Shown here piece by piece: positions 1 to 21,875 of a stretch of 40,959 bases of DNA. The notes beneath the pieces are model-generated. The model worked only from the letters and a program-made list of their open reading frames with translations. It made no database searches and had not been told where the DNA came from. The position numbers and the translations under genes are program-made. How positions within the stretch are numbered: position 1 is the first letter of the stretch; each line of letters begins with the position of its first letter. The stretch is from Mnemiopsis leidyi (taxonomy: Eukaryota > Ctenophora > Tentaculata > Lobata > Bolinopsidae), in assembly GCA_000226015.1 (NCBI GenBank), contig JH155698.1, positions 57,720-98,678 on the forward strand, in the 5' to 3' direction.

Positions 1-5
1 TGTAT

Positions 6-70
6 TAGGCGAAACGCTGCAACTATATCTGGTAATATCAGTACGATCAAGGACTGGAGCGTTTCGCCTA
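6..70. repeat. 13-bp perfect inverted repeat
   Basis: taggcgaaacgct at 6-18 is the exact reverse complement of agcgtttcgccta at 58-70. It could be the end of a small foldback element cut by the window edge. Confidence 0.7.
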
Positions 71-1726
71 GTCAGCCTAGTACCCTCAACATTGACTAAG
101 GTAACGCTATCAGGAAAATCGATTGGGACTAATTGGTTGGCAATTTTGTAGAACAGAACCAGATCATTATACAGAAACTTAATATCAGAATCACAAGAGG
201 AAAACTACAAAGCATCAACCATCTTCTAGCTTTTTATAGACCTTTTAGTTAACTTCTAAAAATATAATAATAATTGTTGACAGAGAAATCTTGTAAGTTT
301 TATTTCTGTTTATTTTCTTCGTTCTAGTTAATTTGATACGCAACATATTCATACATATGATAACAGATCCGTTCTTTCAATATTTTTGAGCCGTATTTTC
401 CGACATACTCCTTTCCCAAGCTAAGCTCGGTAATCTGTTGAGTTATTGCCGGTCACGCACATACAAAATTGATGTGCAGTCCAGAAACAACGTGATGACG
501 TCACAAAATCTTCACATGCACGCCATGCTCGCCTCCCTTCAGTCTCATTTTCTCGTCGCTGGTTTAAAAAACTTTTTATCTGTGATGCACTAACATATGA
601 TGTGTCAGAGGTGCCATGCTCTGCGTGTGTCCAACCCTCCAGAACCCGCTAGAATTGAAGTAGAAATTTCCGGGATGTTTAGATCCAATCTTCGAAAGGC
701 TACCTGTGCTGGCACTTATTTTCTTCGTATTTCTAGATCGCACGTTCTTCTCGGAAAATTATCCTTTAAAATTTAGTGTCATGTAATTGAATGTCTTTGT
801 TTTCCTTTCAGGGAATCGCAGAATTAGAATACAGATATATTTTTCAAATTAGAATTTCAACTGTCTCAGTGAAAACAAAATTTAAAATATAGAAATATTA
901 AGACTCACGTGAGAGACAATATTCTAATATTATATTGAATTTACAATAAAATTGTTGCTGCAAAGATATATTTTCTCAACAAGGCATAATCAAATTTAAT
1001 TTATCATTTTCTAACTTCTTTAATGTCCGAAGTCTAGTAATTCTAGAACCATACCTAGCAATTATTTCGAATATCAGCTCATTTTAGAACTTTACAAGAA
1101 TGAAAATATTTTGGACAGTAGTACCTACCTCTTTCTTTGAATTAAATTGAAATGTATTTGTAACTATACAGTAGAGCTCATTTTTATCGGTTATAAAAAG
1201 TATTGGCGACTTTTCCAGAAAATGTAATTCTTGATCTGAGAAATCCGTCAAAAGTGAGCCAAGTATAGAATAAACATTTAAATGCAGATGCGGAAAAGTA
1301 AATTGAAATATGACTTAGTTCCACTAATGACAAATTACTGTGTGGTTTTTTGGTGATTTGTTAGCTATGATCTACCTCAGCTAACTTAAAAATATTATTT
1401 AACTATTACCAAAAAATTTTCACCTTTACGGTCCTCACGGGATTTCCCGTCCATTCAACGTTTGTTGTTCACACATCCTTCATCATAATACATTATGCTA
1501 GAATTGTGTTAACTTGAATTCCTCTCAAGTTATTAAAACTAGAGTCAGTTAATTGCTATTTTTAAATATTACACGTTATTGGAATCTTTTCGTTCCATTG
1601 AGGGAGGGGCAATGTCGCCAATTTTCGCGACCCCCACCGCCTTCCTCGCATCACGAAATAAACCCCTGACACTCGGCAAATGGCAATCAGTGTTGAAGTC
1701 TTGACATTTACTCGCACGATTCAATA

Positions 1727-1880
1727 CTCTTTAGTTATAACTCTTTAGTTATAACTCTGAAGTTATACCTCTTTAGTTATACCTCTTTAGTTATAACTCT
1801 TTAGTTATTACTCTTTAGTTCTTACTCTTAAGTTATTACTCTTTAGTAATTACTCTTAAGTTCTTACTCTTTAGTTGTAA
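1727..1880. repeat. 14-bp tandem repeat (actctttagttata), about 11 copies
   Basis: Consecutive 14-base units such as actctttagttata and cctctttagttata, with later copies degenerating (actcttaagttatt). Intronic to AMPK. Confidence 0.85.
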
Positions 1881-2041
1881 CTTATAAGATTTACACTACA
1901 AGATGTATCCAAGATAATGCTCTGTTAATACCACCATAGAACCTACTGAAATTACAGTACCCTGATACACTAAGTCCATACATTAAATGTGCACATGACA
2001 CATTATGTACAAACATACGTTACCAATTATACATAATGTAA

Positions 2042-10443
<8,402 letters not shown>

Positions 10444-11550
10444 ATTTATCACGTGTAAAGTTAGAACTGTCATGAATATATCGCACGTGTAATTTTTAAT
10501 TCGTTCTCGAACTATAACAGCTAAGAATTTATGTACCATGTTGAGTTAGTCTCTGTGGTGCATACCGTTTAAGTTTTCTTTTATACGATGATGAGGAAAA
10601 TTAGAGAATGATTAGTAAAATATTAGGTGAAATATACTTTTGTGGCTACTAACAGGATTTCAAAACAATCTCATTTGTCACTAGACAGTAGCTATCTCTT
10701 TCTCTTAATTTCTCTTTTACACTAAGCAGCGATAAAGGAGCAAATTTTACGAATCATTCTCGCATCCGATAGTCGCATTTATGGTACGTTTTATTTGTTA
10801 AAGAAGAAAAACACTTAGGCTACATTTCAGCCCTGTTTATGATTACCGTATGTCCTTTTGTTTTTAAAAACGCTCAACTATTTCGTTGATTCAAATAAAA
10901 GTTGATGAAAAAAATTTAAGTAGTTAATTTAAAGTCTGACTAATTTGTGTTAGAAGTAACGCAGTGAAACACAATTCTGGCCTTTAAGTTGGAATACGAC
11001 ATGGCAATCAGCATGATAAAATTTCAAATATAAACTTTTCCTTCAAATCTAAATTCTCTAATTTGGTAAAAAATTTTAGCCGTATTTTCGAGCTATCGTA
11101 ATTGTAAGTTTATGAAAGCAGTGTAAACATGAAAGTGAGTTTTAAGCAGGGGTAGGTTGACGTTTTGCAGCACCTCGATTGCTACAGTGTGTAATTGGTT
11201 TAATGATTTGTTTACAGCAGGTTTGTTTTGGTTGTGCATAGTTGCAAATGTTATGATTTTTGAAGCAAAAAAAGGTTTTGCAAGTATTATTTATTGCTCG
11301 AACTACATTTTGTTACAGGAAGCCATGAAATGATTATTTTCAATAAAGTTTTTGTTTTATTGAATCAAAACTGAATGTAAACTTGTTTTTCCTTTCAATT
11401 ATTGCAAATTTGTGATTTAGATCGATAGATCAGACTTATCTAAAACCAATATTTTTGTTGCAATGGTAATCGTCACTCCTCCAACCACAGAATGGCAAAA
11501 CATGGATTATAGCTGAAATAAGAAACCTTCTGTGAACTCAAGACAGCAAT
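10444..11550. other. AMPK 3' region and APH-1 upstream region
   Basis: AT-rich interval between the AMPK stop and the APH-1 start. AATAAA occurs at 10894-10899 and 11342-11347, either of which could end the AMPK transcript. No further coding signal was seen. The APH-1 promoter must lie in the last few hundred bases, but no clear TATA box was picked out. Confidence 0.5.
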
Positions 11551-13648
11551 ATGGCGGTAAACTGGCTTCCCTTCATTGGATGTCTTTCCATCGCTTTCGG
11601 TCCCTCTGTAACACTCTTCCTCTGTACTGCTGCTAAAGAGGCACAGGTTGGGTTTTTTAGGATATCGACCGTGTCTTGGAGACCGTTATAGCAAACAAGG
11701 TTATAGCAAACAAGGTTATAGCAAACAGCGGTTGTCTTGGAGACCGTTATAGCAAACAAGGTTATAGCGAACAACGGTTGTCTTGGAGACCGTTATAGCA
11801 AACAACGATCGTCACGCCATTCTGTCGAAATAGAATATCGACAGATTTGAAAATGTAAAGGAAGTTCGTTCGTCTGTATTCAAATTTGATTTTATTCACA
11901 CTCCAGCTAACTGCAACCCTCAGGGAGTTATCCTGCTGATCACTTCAGCTTTTTTCTGGCTACTCTCTCTCCTTCTTACCTCCCTGGTCTGGCTGGCTGT
12001 GGTACCTCTCAGGAAACATCTCGCTCTAACTCTCGTCTTCTCTGTTCTCTTTCAGGTTTTGACTATTATCAATCTGATCTCTCTTGTTACGATATCTTGT
12101 GATATTGACGAAGAGTTTACACAGTACACAAAGAATAGTTTGCAAACAACAGATACTTTAACTACTAGCCTGACAGGACCTTATTACTCAACTGACGGGT
12201 TGTATTTCAGGAAGCACTCAGAGTGGTATTTGTGCTGCTTGTAAAGAAGACTGACGTGGCTCTGTCCCGCATATCACGTGAAACTACTGACCTGTTTCAC
12301 GGTCCTCGCTACTCCGTTATAGCTGGTCAGTGTTGAGTGCCCCCCCCCCCCCACTCACCTCTGCAGTGTGGAGTTATTACTCTTCCTTTACATTTTCAAT
12401 CATTGGTTATGACTGTTGTTTTGTCAGTCAGTTCCATAACTTTAAGAGAGAAGTTGACTTTTTTTCGGTAAAATGAGAGAGAAACTGCCCCGGCAACAAA
12501 CAATACGGCCCCGGAACAAAACGTTAACAATTTCTACCCAATGTAGCGATTATTCACAAATTAAGTCTGTTCAGGTCTAGGATACGGAGTAATGAGTGCC
12601 ATGTTCATGTATGTGAACGTTCTGTCTGAGGCAAGCGGACCTGGCACATATTACAGTAAGTCATACTTCTCAATTCCTGTGTCTTGATTTCAGTTATAGC
12701 AATACATATATGAATGTCTGTATTATGTCTACCGACTCTGTGTCTCCACAAACCTACCTAACTCATCCCTTCTCAGCGCCTGGTTCCCCCAGTATGCCTA
12801 TATTTGTGTCTGGAGCCCTGCAAGCTAGCGTCATGACCGGACTCCATGTTTGTTGGGGGCTGCTCTGTTCTGAAGGTCTGGAGAAACGTTCCTGGCCCCT
12901 TCTTGCCTCCGTCACACTCTCTCATATGGTAAGGAATCTTATTTTCAGTACTTTAATCGCACTTTTCCTATTGAGACATTTTTTCCCGTCAAATGCCTTT
13001 TTGCGCCGAAGGCGCAAAAAGGCATTACTAAGGGTTAACGATCGAGAGGGTGGTTGGAGAATGTGTATACTAGGTTTATGTCGTGTGTACGTACGTAAGT
13101 TACGTTTGTAATAACAATAAGCGATGGCATGACACGGGAAATTCAGCGGTCGCCTGACACAATTAAAGCGGCCGCAAGTCTTGTTATTACTTGATATGAT
13201 GCTTATCTTAGTCATGGTTTTAATGGATATTTCATAATTCATGGACCAATTTTATAGTCAGATTTTGCGTTTAGCATTGGACCACGGAAAATTTGAAGTT
13301 TTACCATGGTCATGGTCCATTCTTTAAACATTTGACCTTGTAACCCGGACGTAAGCCAAATGGTCAAAAAATCGTGGTTATCTAACACCCCCCCCCAACC
13401 CATTTATGAAAGTAAGGATCATTCGGAAATATCTGATCAAAGTGCGAATTAGATGAAAATTCCATTTACTAGAAATATCAAATAACCTGCCATAATTTCA
13501 GTTAGTATCCTGCCTTACACTGATGAATGAAGCTGGGATCTCCCCGATCTACGCCATCGTTTGTTCTTATCTGATCCTCGCTGTAATTGGAACGTTCACC
13601 TTCAAGCGTTTCGGGGGAAACATCAAACCGTTCTTCAAGATTCAGTAG
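11551..13648 (+). CDS. APH1: gamma-secretase subunit APH-1
   Basis: Seven-pass membrane scaffold of the gamma-secretase complex (with presenilin, nicastrin and PEN-2), which cleaves Notch and other type I membrane proteins. Exons: 11551-11646, 11924-12055, 12211-12325, 12575-12655, 12777-12928, 13502-13648. Together 723 bases, 240 aa plus stop, all phases consistent. Start MAVNWLPFIGCLSIAFGPS matches the family N-terminus. SAFFWLLSLLLTSLVW is TM2; EALRVVFVLLVKK follows. TM4 has GLGYG (residues 115-119), the first two glycines of the GxxxGxxxG motif, with Ala at the third position. The two conserved intramembrane histidines are present: H165 (GLHVCWG) and H191 (LSHM), 26 residues apart as in human APH-1 (H171/H197). 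It is slightly shorter than the human form because the C-terminal tail is reduced. Identity is secure. Confidence 0.95.
11671..11810. repeat. compound tandem repeat in APH-1 intron 1
   Basis: cttggagaccgttatagc and ggttatagcaaacaa words alternate about three times, starting about 24 bases after the exon 1 donor at 11647. Confidence 0.8.
12992..13026. repeat. 16-bp perfect hairpin with GAA loop, APH-1 intron 5
   Basis: Left arm 12992-13007, loop gaa 13008-13010, right arm 13011-13026, fully complementary (aatgcctttttgcgcc / ggcgcaaaaaggcatt). One of four CGAAG-centred hairpins in the window. Confidence 0.9.
13230..13410. repeat. degenerate element sharing a C-rich end with 23.1-23.76 kb
   Basis: tcaaaaaatcgtggttatct followed by a poly-C run resembles the end of the element at 23714-23755 (tcaaaaatcgtggtcatctt then poly-C). 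Internal words such as ttaccatggtcatgg are also similar in style. It lacks a matching G-rich left end, so it is probably a partial copy. Confidence 0.5.
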
Positions 13649-14741
13649 AACTCTACAAAGTACATGTACTACAATATACATTGTACATGCTATACTTGGT
13701 ACATGCTATACATTGTACATACTGGACTTTGTTCAATACAGTAATGAAGATTCTGCAGGGTTCCTGGTAATCGTATACCACGTCTAACCTTCTCGTTGAT
13801 CGCTGTTAATTATGTGTTAGTAAAATGGATTCTGTGTGGAATATTGATATTTCTGGATTCTGGACTGTTAGCTTGAACGTGATCACTTTTACCTGAAGCA
13901 CGCCATTTTCAGAAGCAGTGGCTGGTTCACTTTTGACTTGAGACTTTTTCGATCGATATTGTCATCGAAGTTATTTGTCTTACCTTTTAGATTTTTGATA
14001 ATGATTGGAATTCAAGAAAAAGAGAATACATTGTACTACCTCTGATAATGCAGTAATAAAATTGTCCAATAAATGCCAACAATTTAACAACCAATCCTGC
14101 TGACTTGTCACTGTATTTAATCTGTATTGGCTCGGTAAAGAGTGCCAAGAGAAATATATAATTGCTCCCCAAATGCATAACTCAAGACTTCCCAACACGT
14201 TTCCTACGATCAACATCAGTATCAGTGCTCTTCCGTGCCCCTTTACATTTCTTTATATTCCTGGTCGGGACAAGGCGACTAGAACTGTCTTTGTAAGGCA
14301 AATTACCTTGTTAAATCTGCCGTTCCATCCCGACCTCTTACAACCAAGAGTAAGACTTATGAAGCAGATAGAGAGGGCACCCTTCCACCACCTGACATGA
14401 GACGATCCTCGTAATTACCGTCTAATTGACCCTGCACTCATCCACTTTGGTGTCATTAAATCGTCCTGGAGGAGTTGGGATTACGGGTCGAAGTTTAGAA
14501 GTTTCTCGTTTCTCTGATATTACCGTCAATAATGAGGACACGGTTGTCAGCCTGACCGCCGGGTCCCTCGACAATAAGGTCTGCACGCTGTGCTGTCTTA
14601 GAGTTTAGACCTGCCATATGGTTATTCAGCTGTAGTCGTGTTAATATTCTTTACTTCTCACCCACACAATACGCATCTGCCTTACGTTTCATTTCACATG
14701 TCTCTCTCTCTTACTTATCAGTCTGCTAGCGGCTACTGTAC

Positions 14742-15115
14742 CTATATTATACCTATATCGTAACTATATTGTACCTATATTGTACCTATATTGTACCTAT
14801 ATTGTACCTGTATTGTACCTGTATTGTACCTATACTGTACCTATATTGTACCTATATTGTACCTATATTGTACCTATATTGTACCTATATTAAAACTATA
14901 TTGTACCTGTATTGTACCTGTATCGTACCTATATTGTACCTATATTGTACCTGTATTGTAACTATATTGTACCTATATTGTACGGTGGCCGACGTCCGTT
15001 GTGGGGGCACGATGTTCTGGGGCAGGACGACGGGAACCATATTGTACCTATATTTTACCTATATTGTACCTATATTGTACCTATATTATATCTATATTGT
15101 ACCTATATTGTAGTT
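14742..15115. repeat. 11-bp minisatellite (tgtacctatat)
   Basis: About 30 units of tgtacctatat, interrupted at about 14985-15040 by a unique GC-richer insert. Because 11 is not a multiple of 3, every frame cycles through the same residues, which creates long spurious open frames. Confidence 0.9.
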
Positions 15116-16984
15116 GTACCTCAAGAACATATAAAGCTCAACATGGTCATGTCGAGCTATGACAATAATTTCCACGCTTCATAAGCCCCTGTTTCGTGCT
15201 AAGACCCTAATCAGTAGTCAATGACTAAACACGGTTATTTGACATAAATGACAAGATGGCGACTGGACTTCAATATATTCAATATATTCAATATATCTGG
15301 GAGGTTCTGCCTTCGGTAACGTCTGTCAAAATAGCCTTGGGTAGGTTTGAAGTAAAGCAACCTTCATAAGTATAACATTATCTTTTGTCAGTTTACTGAA
15401 CTGTCGTTTGGCACATCTGACTGCACAATTTCAACAATTTCGTTTAAACGGGGGTTTTCTTATGTTATTGTTTAGAGATTTTCGCCTCTTAAAATTTCCT
15501 GGAAAACATGCTCTTTCAGCTCCTTTTGTTTGGCCTATTATAAAATATGTCTTCGAATTTAGCCAATCCGATCACAAGAATTCGAACAATAAGGCCAAAC
15601 AATTGCTGAATGTCTTTCGGGATAATTTATTATTCATCAATTTGTCATTCTTTTGGTGTTATGAATATGATTAACTGTGTTCATTGGATAAATTTCTGCA
15701 TTGGTATTTTTATAGTCGTGGTTAGTCACAACTATCCCACAAATAGGTATGGGTATTTTTCTTAGACTTGCATGCTAGTCTTTTGTTGTCATATTCATTG
15801 ACGTATTCCTGATGATCTTCCTTTTGTTTGTCCTTGACGTGACAGAAAATCGATCTATCTGATGACGGTATTATCATTTTATTTGATAATGGACTTGTAC
15901 GTAACCCACCGATCATTGTTTTCATAGTAGCGGTATCGCTTGACATAGTGGAATTTTAAAAAAGATCTAACCATCCAAAATGAACCATTTCCTAGACTTA
16001 GAATAGGAGCACTTTGACTGTTTGTTTGTCTTGGTTTTGTCAAGTACAGTTTATTAATTTAATGATTTGATCTTGTCTGTTCGCGTGCCTGTTCCATATT
16101 CATTGTTCGAGAACTTCATTTCTGTCTTCATTCTAAACTTCTTGTGGTTTCTTGGCCTTACCGGTAGACACACACGCTACTTCTATACTGCAAAATACTT
16201 AGTGGTTTTTGAGTGTTTGAATTGAACTCAATTGATCCTCTCCAAATGCCTATTTGTGAATTAGTATCCGGTAGTGGCACACATTGGTTCATTTCAAATA
16301 CGTCCCTATGTGAATGTCCGGTATGCTGAACAAGTTCTGACTTTAGACATGGGTTCATTTTATGATAAAGTTCGTTCATTTTAATGTTTGTTTAAACAGA
16401 AGATTGTTCATTTTTATTTCATTCTGGCTGATTGTTTTGCAGTTAAGATAATTTGATTAAATCAGCATAAACTGTCCGGGGAAGGCCCACTCTCCTTCAT
16501 TCAGGCACCGCGTATACATACACTCCAGATTGAAATTGAAAACGTGTCCAGGATCGCTGCGGCAAGAAAGCACACAAACAGCAGCCCACACGTTAGAGTT
16601 AGAGGTCTAATTAGTGGCCTTTAGGGGCTGATTGCACCACTGCCGGATAGCTTCTCTCTTCGGATGACATCATCCAGCGGTAATTTGGATAAGTTTTGGC
16701 GGAGAAGGTTCCTGTGCGGTGGTGGTTACTTTGATGACGGTGATGAGGGTTGAAGAGGTGCGAGATTGCTGTGGTGGCAGAGTCAGATTGCTCAATCTCT
16801 CGATCGGTGCAGTCTGATTGCTTAGCGCTTGCGCCTGTTTTTGCTTATTTTGTTATTTGTGTTGTTTATGTGATATTGTGATAAAATTCACCTCAAGTTT
16901 CGGATATTCTGGTGCTAATAAATGCTAGATATCCCGGTGGTTATATCCTAGATATCCTGGTGGTTAAATCCTAGATATCTGGTG

Positions 16985-17205
16985 GTTATATGCAGGTAGC
17001 GATATGCTAGATATGCAGGTAGCGATATGCTGGATATGCAGGTAGCGATATGCTAGATATGCAGGTAGCGATATGCTAGATATGCATGTAGCGATATGCT
17101 GGATATGCAGGTAGCTATATGCTGGATATGCAGGTAGCGATATGATGGATATGCAGGTAGCGATATGCTAGATATGCAGGTAGCGATATGCTAGGTACGA
17201 GATAG
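16985..17205. repeat. 23-bp minisatellite (gatatgcaggtagcgatatgcta)
   Basis: About nine to ten copies of a 23-base unit with point changes. It is preceded by a shorter degenerate array of tatcctagatatcctggtgg-type words from about 16920. Confidence 0.85.
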
Positions 17206-18816
17206 TGGTATGCTGTTATGCTGTTATGTAAGTGGTAGTGAATCACTAGTGATGTGCAGGCAGTGGTATGCTGGTATGAAGTCTGTAAATGACACTGTGT
17301 GTCTACCAAACCTAGCCCTAGTTAAACACTATTCACATAATTAACCTCGCTAGCTACCATGCCGTCTAATCTCCTCCCATTATAGTCTGAGGAATGGTCT
17401 ATTATTCTGACACGATTAGTGACACCATTAGTGACACGCCATTAACCGTAGATTATCTAAGTCATTGTGTAGTACAGTATCACTTTCATAAGCGGTGGAG
17501 TTAAAGTTCTGTTATGCATGACTAATAGGAAGCGGGCGTGTCACTGTTATCTGGCCTTAGTAATGTTTAATGTCGTTTTAAGTGTTTTCTGTTATGAGTT
17601 TTCAGTCAAAATGCTCTGTTTCTTACCTGGTTTACTTTCTTTGAGTGGGAGAACATGGCTGTATAAAACCATTTGTTATTTATCGAGTTATGGTTATTGT
17701 TTGGGCTTCAGGCTTGGATACAGTTAAGACTTTCTTCTTTAAATCTCTTATCAAAGGTTTTACCCTTGTCATGTCCTCTCGTTCTTTAAAGCTAACCGAT
17801 GGTAAAAGTAATGACTTAAAAAGAACTGTTAAACTCCACTGCTATGCACTATGCAGTGGCTAGTTTTGTAGTTGACTGCGTTTAATTGGATCCCATCAAT
17901 CATCATTGCGTAGTTGACTAGACTGGTACCATTGTTTTCGGAATTAACTATAATAGGTCCTATTAGGAGCTGCACAAGCGCATGCCAGATGTCATTGTAC
18001 TTGGTTTGGCATATAGGTTCAAATTCCAGGTAGATGATTGAACTGACACGTGCATAATATACTGAGTACATCTAGTTCTATAATTACTTTTGAAAATATT
18101 CTATTCTTAAAGACTGTTTAAGTTCATGGGATTACCTCTTCAATGCCGGCTATACAGTAAACCATGTCACGATATATGGTATATAACATGATACGACTTG
18201 TATAGAAGTAATGATAAGTTGGACTGCTGAGACTGCTGAATATGAATTAAAAATCGCGATTAATTTGTAACGACATGCGTCAGAATTCAGATTACCTGCT
18301 TCGTTCTAATTGCTCAAGTTTCAGGATTAGCTGCGTCATTTCGGTTACTATCATGATCACGTAAACGTTGTTTGCGCTGTTGTTTAGTTTTCTTAAGTTT
18401 AACCAAGGATTCAGTTATATGACTTAAGATTCGACTTATAGACTAATAGCAAATGATAATGATATGTTGGAAAGGTATAATGTGAACAAAAGAACAAAGA
18501 GCAGACCAGACTGAATTTATAAATTGTTCAGACTCAGCACTAAAAAGCAATTTTATGGGCAGTCACCTAAATTTGACCGTCAAAAGCTGTTTTGTTCAGA
18601 ACGTTCTTATTCTGGTTTGATTTTAAACCACGACACTTCGTATACTGTGTTGGAGCCTCTTCAAGCTATGTCTACAGTCTATATTGCAACTACACAGTCT
18701 ATAGTGCTACAGTGCTATAGTGCAACTACAATACACATAGTGCAACTACAATACACATAAAATATACTGCAGTCTGCTCTAAGCATACTCGAGTTTTTTA
18801 TTTTTTCCACCCAGCC

Positions 18817-18831
18817 GGCCGCGAAGCGGCC
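18817..18831. repeat. hairpin ggccgc-gaa-gcggcc
   Basis: Six-base arms 18817-18822 and 18826-18831 around a GAA loop, centred on GCGAAGC. Confidence 0.85.
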
Positions 18832-20653
18832 TTAAAAAGGCATAAGGTGGTTAGGAATCGGGTGATTTGGTAGTATAGTGGGGTTAGCAGGATGGTGGTC
18901 CGTGGTCGTCGTGGTCGTCGTGTCCCGCTCCTTTATCAAAACAGCGATTGCGCAGGGTTAGAAATTGTTTTTAATTCAATGCGCCGCGCATCACTGTAGA
19001 CTGATTAAATGAGATCGTGATTGTGGGATTTGATTAATGATTGGTTTTGCAAATTGGGACATGGCAATCAAAGTGTTTGTCTGTATGATGTAACTGACAA
19101 CAAAAATAAAAAACATAGTCGGCTAAAACATTTTCTCAAACACAAAAAGGCATTGAAAATCACGATAATTGATCGATTTGGGCGGTGCAAAATTAAAATG
19201 TGCATTGTGACATATTTAGCGATAAAGTTGTTTGTTTAGTGTTTACTTCAATCACTCTTCGTAAATGATGAAATCCGACTTTTAAAACTAAGGAATAGGA
19301 GTGATTTTTGCGAATTTTCCCATTGTTGTAGATGAAGCTTCATCATTCATGAAGTTATCAATTGTAACCAAATGCAACAGGATATTAAAGGTTTAAGATA
19401 ATGAATGAATGTCAGGTGGCAAAATTTCACTCGCATACCTACAACATATTGCACCACAGATCAAATCGTCGACAAAACGAAGCAATAGCAAATTTGTAGG
19501 CTTACAACCTACCGTCATCGCTTCGCGCGCGTCACACCTGCTCCTCGAGCGAAGCGTAATGACGATTAAAGAATCGTGGACGCGCATCGCCCGTTAATAG
19601 CAAATCGAACTAACAACCTAGCGCAAGAGTTTTAGCGCGCACAATTTTCATTTAATAATGCACGTGCCATGTCAATTTTATTTACACGGTGCGCGTTATC
19701 AATGCATGGCTCATGTCTAAAATCTCTATTCTCTGCAAGTGAGTGGCGAGTATGTAAAGTGTAGTATTATTCTTCATCAATCTCAAATAAGATTTTAACA
19801 GCTACGGCTGGGTGGAAATATATCGCCCGTCTGTCGGGAATAATGGGCGAAATTCTTGTTGATGCATATTATTTTTGATACATACTATTTTTGATTTTTG
19901 ATACATATTATCATGATTATTTTTACATGGTCGGTGACTTGAAGTTGAAACTTAATTCAAGTTAATATGTCAATCTGCGTTGTTTGGTAGAATTAGAAGT
20001 GGAATTCAATTTAAAAGATAATGCTTAGAACTTCATACTGTTACAATTTGTAATTAAATGAACGAACAATGAAGCTCACTTTAGACTCGCCCTCGGCCTA
20101 TCAGATTGTTTTGCTGTAGCGTCTTTGTTCAATACAATTTTGATCAAACAATATATGCTGACTAAAAATCTTCTAATTAAAGATCAATTTACAGCCCAAA
20201 TCTCTGTCAGTAACTAAAAATTGGGTCAAGATTTGGATAAATCTATTTCGCTATTAAAGTGCATTACAATTACATCTGTGTTAGTAACTCTCAAAGCCAG
20301 TTGCAGCGGTTCGTTCATGCTTAATTTCGCTGCAAATTGAGGATTAAATAGCACCGTGATTTCATGGCTATATCTCCTTGACTTTGTTTAATTTCGTGAT
20401 AGAATAGAAATAGTTCTGCTATCAAAGACAAATTTGCGGTCACTCTCCAAGAATGCTCAAAGTATGAATAAAAATGTATGCATCAAAGAATAACTAATAA
20501 CTATTGGGAAAGAAATCAATTAAAGTAACGATGCTAACAGTTTCCAAAGTTCTTTTCAGAGATGAAATAGAGACCAACAAAGTTACAGCCCCACTGAAGT
20601 CTAAGTCACCCAATACAATACACAGTGTCACAGTGACACCACCTCTCAGACTT

Positions 20654-21646
20654 ATGTCAAATTTTACCGACTATTCTCCCACTGCGGATATTTTTATTGG
20701 AGTGTTCGGTATACTTCTGGGAAGCTGCACTATTCTTGGTAAGTACCTTAAGTACGTTTAGTTACCTTTTCAATAACCTTCAAATGCCGTATGGTGATCT
20801 AGTTGACTTCAGAATATTAGAGCTTAAAAATTCTATCAATCTAATTTTTAGAGATTAGTACATTGCAAACAATTCAACTTATTGTACTTTTCAATTTTCA
20901 GGATGTTAACATATGCTTAACTTTAATCTTAGTAATGAGTTGTGAGCAATTGGGCAATGATATTGATAATAAGTCATTATTCAACAACTAGATATAAGTG
21001 ATACCCTGCACTGTCAAAATTTGAAAGTCTTCAAACATACTTTTTTTAGCCAACACCCTGGTTATCGCGATAATCTCAAAGTTTGAAAGAAGAACAAACT
21101 CGGAGCTGATTTTCCTGAACATAGCTGTGACGGATGTGTTTGGCGGTCTGAACGCTCTGTTCGCCTTCTCCATACTCCTTGCTCGAAGACAATTCTTCGA
21201 CTTCTACTTTCTAGGTTTTTAACCTTGTGGAATGCATGATTTATTCAAAATTTTAAATTTGAAGCCTTAAGTTTTATTTGGTCTTAGGCTTTGGTGTTTA
21301 TCATTGTTTGAAATAAATAAGGAATTGATGCAATTGGACTATATATTTTGTACATTAACATCAGGCTACTGGCTATTCCTGGTTATTAGCTGGTTATAAC
21401 CGGATATATCTCACACAGCCCAGAGTAGACACACAGTCTTGATTCCTAATCCTAATTCCGATATTATTACCTATTTTATAGTTCCTCTGTCACTTTGAGA
21501 TAACTATACCCTCAGATGACGTCATATGTCAGACGATAGCCATCACGTGGCGTGTGACGTCAGTTGTCACTCCGCTAATGTTATCGCTAACTTCTCTAGG
21601 AAGGTTCCTTGCTGTCTACACTCCTCACAGGTACTCAGTCTGTCTA

Positions 21647-21689
<43 letters not shown>

Positions 21690-21733
21690 TTCTACCTGTC
21701 TGTCTGTCTGTCTGTCTGTCTGTCTTTTCTACC

Positions 21734-21778
<45 letters not shown>

Positions 21779-21827
21779 TTTCTACCTGTCNNNNNNNNNN
21801 NTGTCTGTCTGTCTGTCTGTCTGTCTC

Positions 21828-21875
<48 letters not shown>

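Larger units (their letters stand above)
13649..20653. other. 7 kb gene-poor intergenic region
   Basis: Between APH-1 and the GPCR I could not assemble any gene. Open frames at about 14.0-14.6, 15.4-15.7 and 17.5-17.9 kb have no recognisable motifs or convincing splice partners. AATAAA at about 14052 could serve APH-1. The stretch holds the repeats listed separately, a GC-richer patch at about 16.5-16.85 kb, and hairpins at about 18.8 and 19.5 kb. The GPCR 5'UTR and promoter should be in its last part: a candidate acceptor tcttttcag ends at 20559, giving a possible 5' exon from 20560. Confidence 0.5.

Noticed and set aside
13980..14400. Hydrophobic minus-strand frames (LMLIVGNVLGSLELCIWG) suggesting a multipass membrane protein
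   Set aside because: Frames change several times, no family motif or splice pairs could be established; at most a decayed gene fragment.
14173..14608. Two adjacent plus-strand frames (IPGRDKATRTVF..., GVGITGRSLEVSRF...)
   Set aside because: No supporting domain, start context or consistent splicing; left out as genes.
14769..15184. Long plus-strand frames reading YLYCTYIVPIL repeats
   Set aside because: Product of an 11-bp minisatellite; all frames give the same cyclic peptide and no start or splice context supports translation.
16500..16850. GC-richer patch with open frames on both strands, considered as a first exon or transposon remnant
   Set aside because: No recognisable protein motif and no clear splice partner; could be an old repeat.
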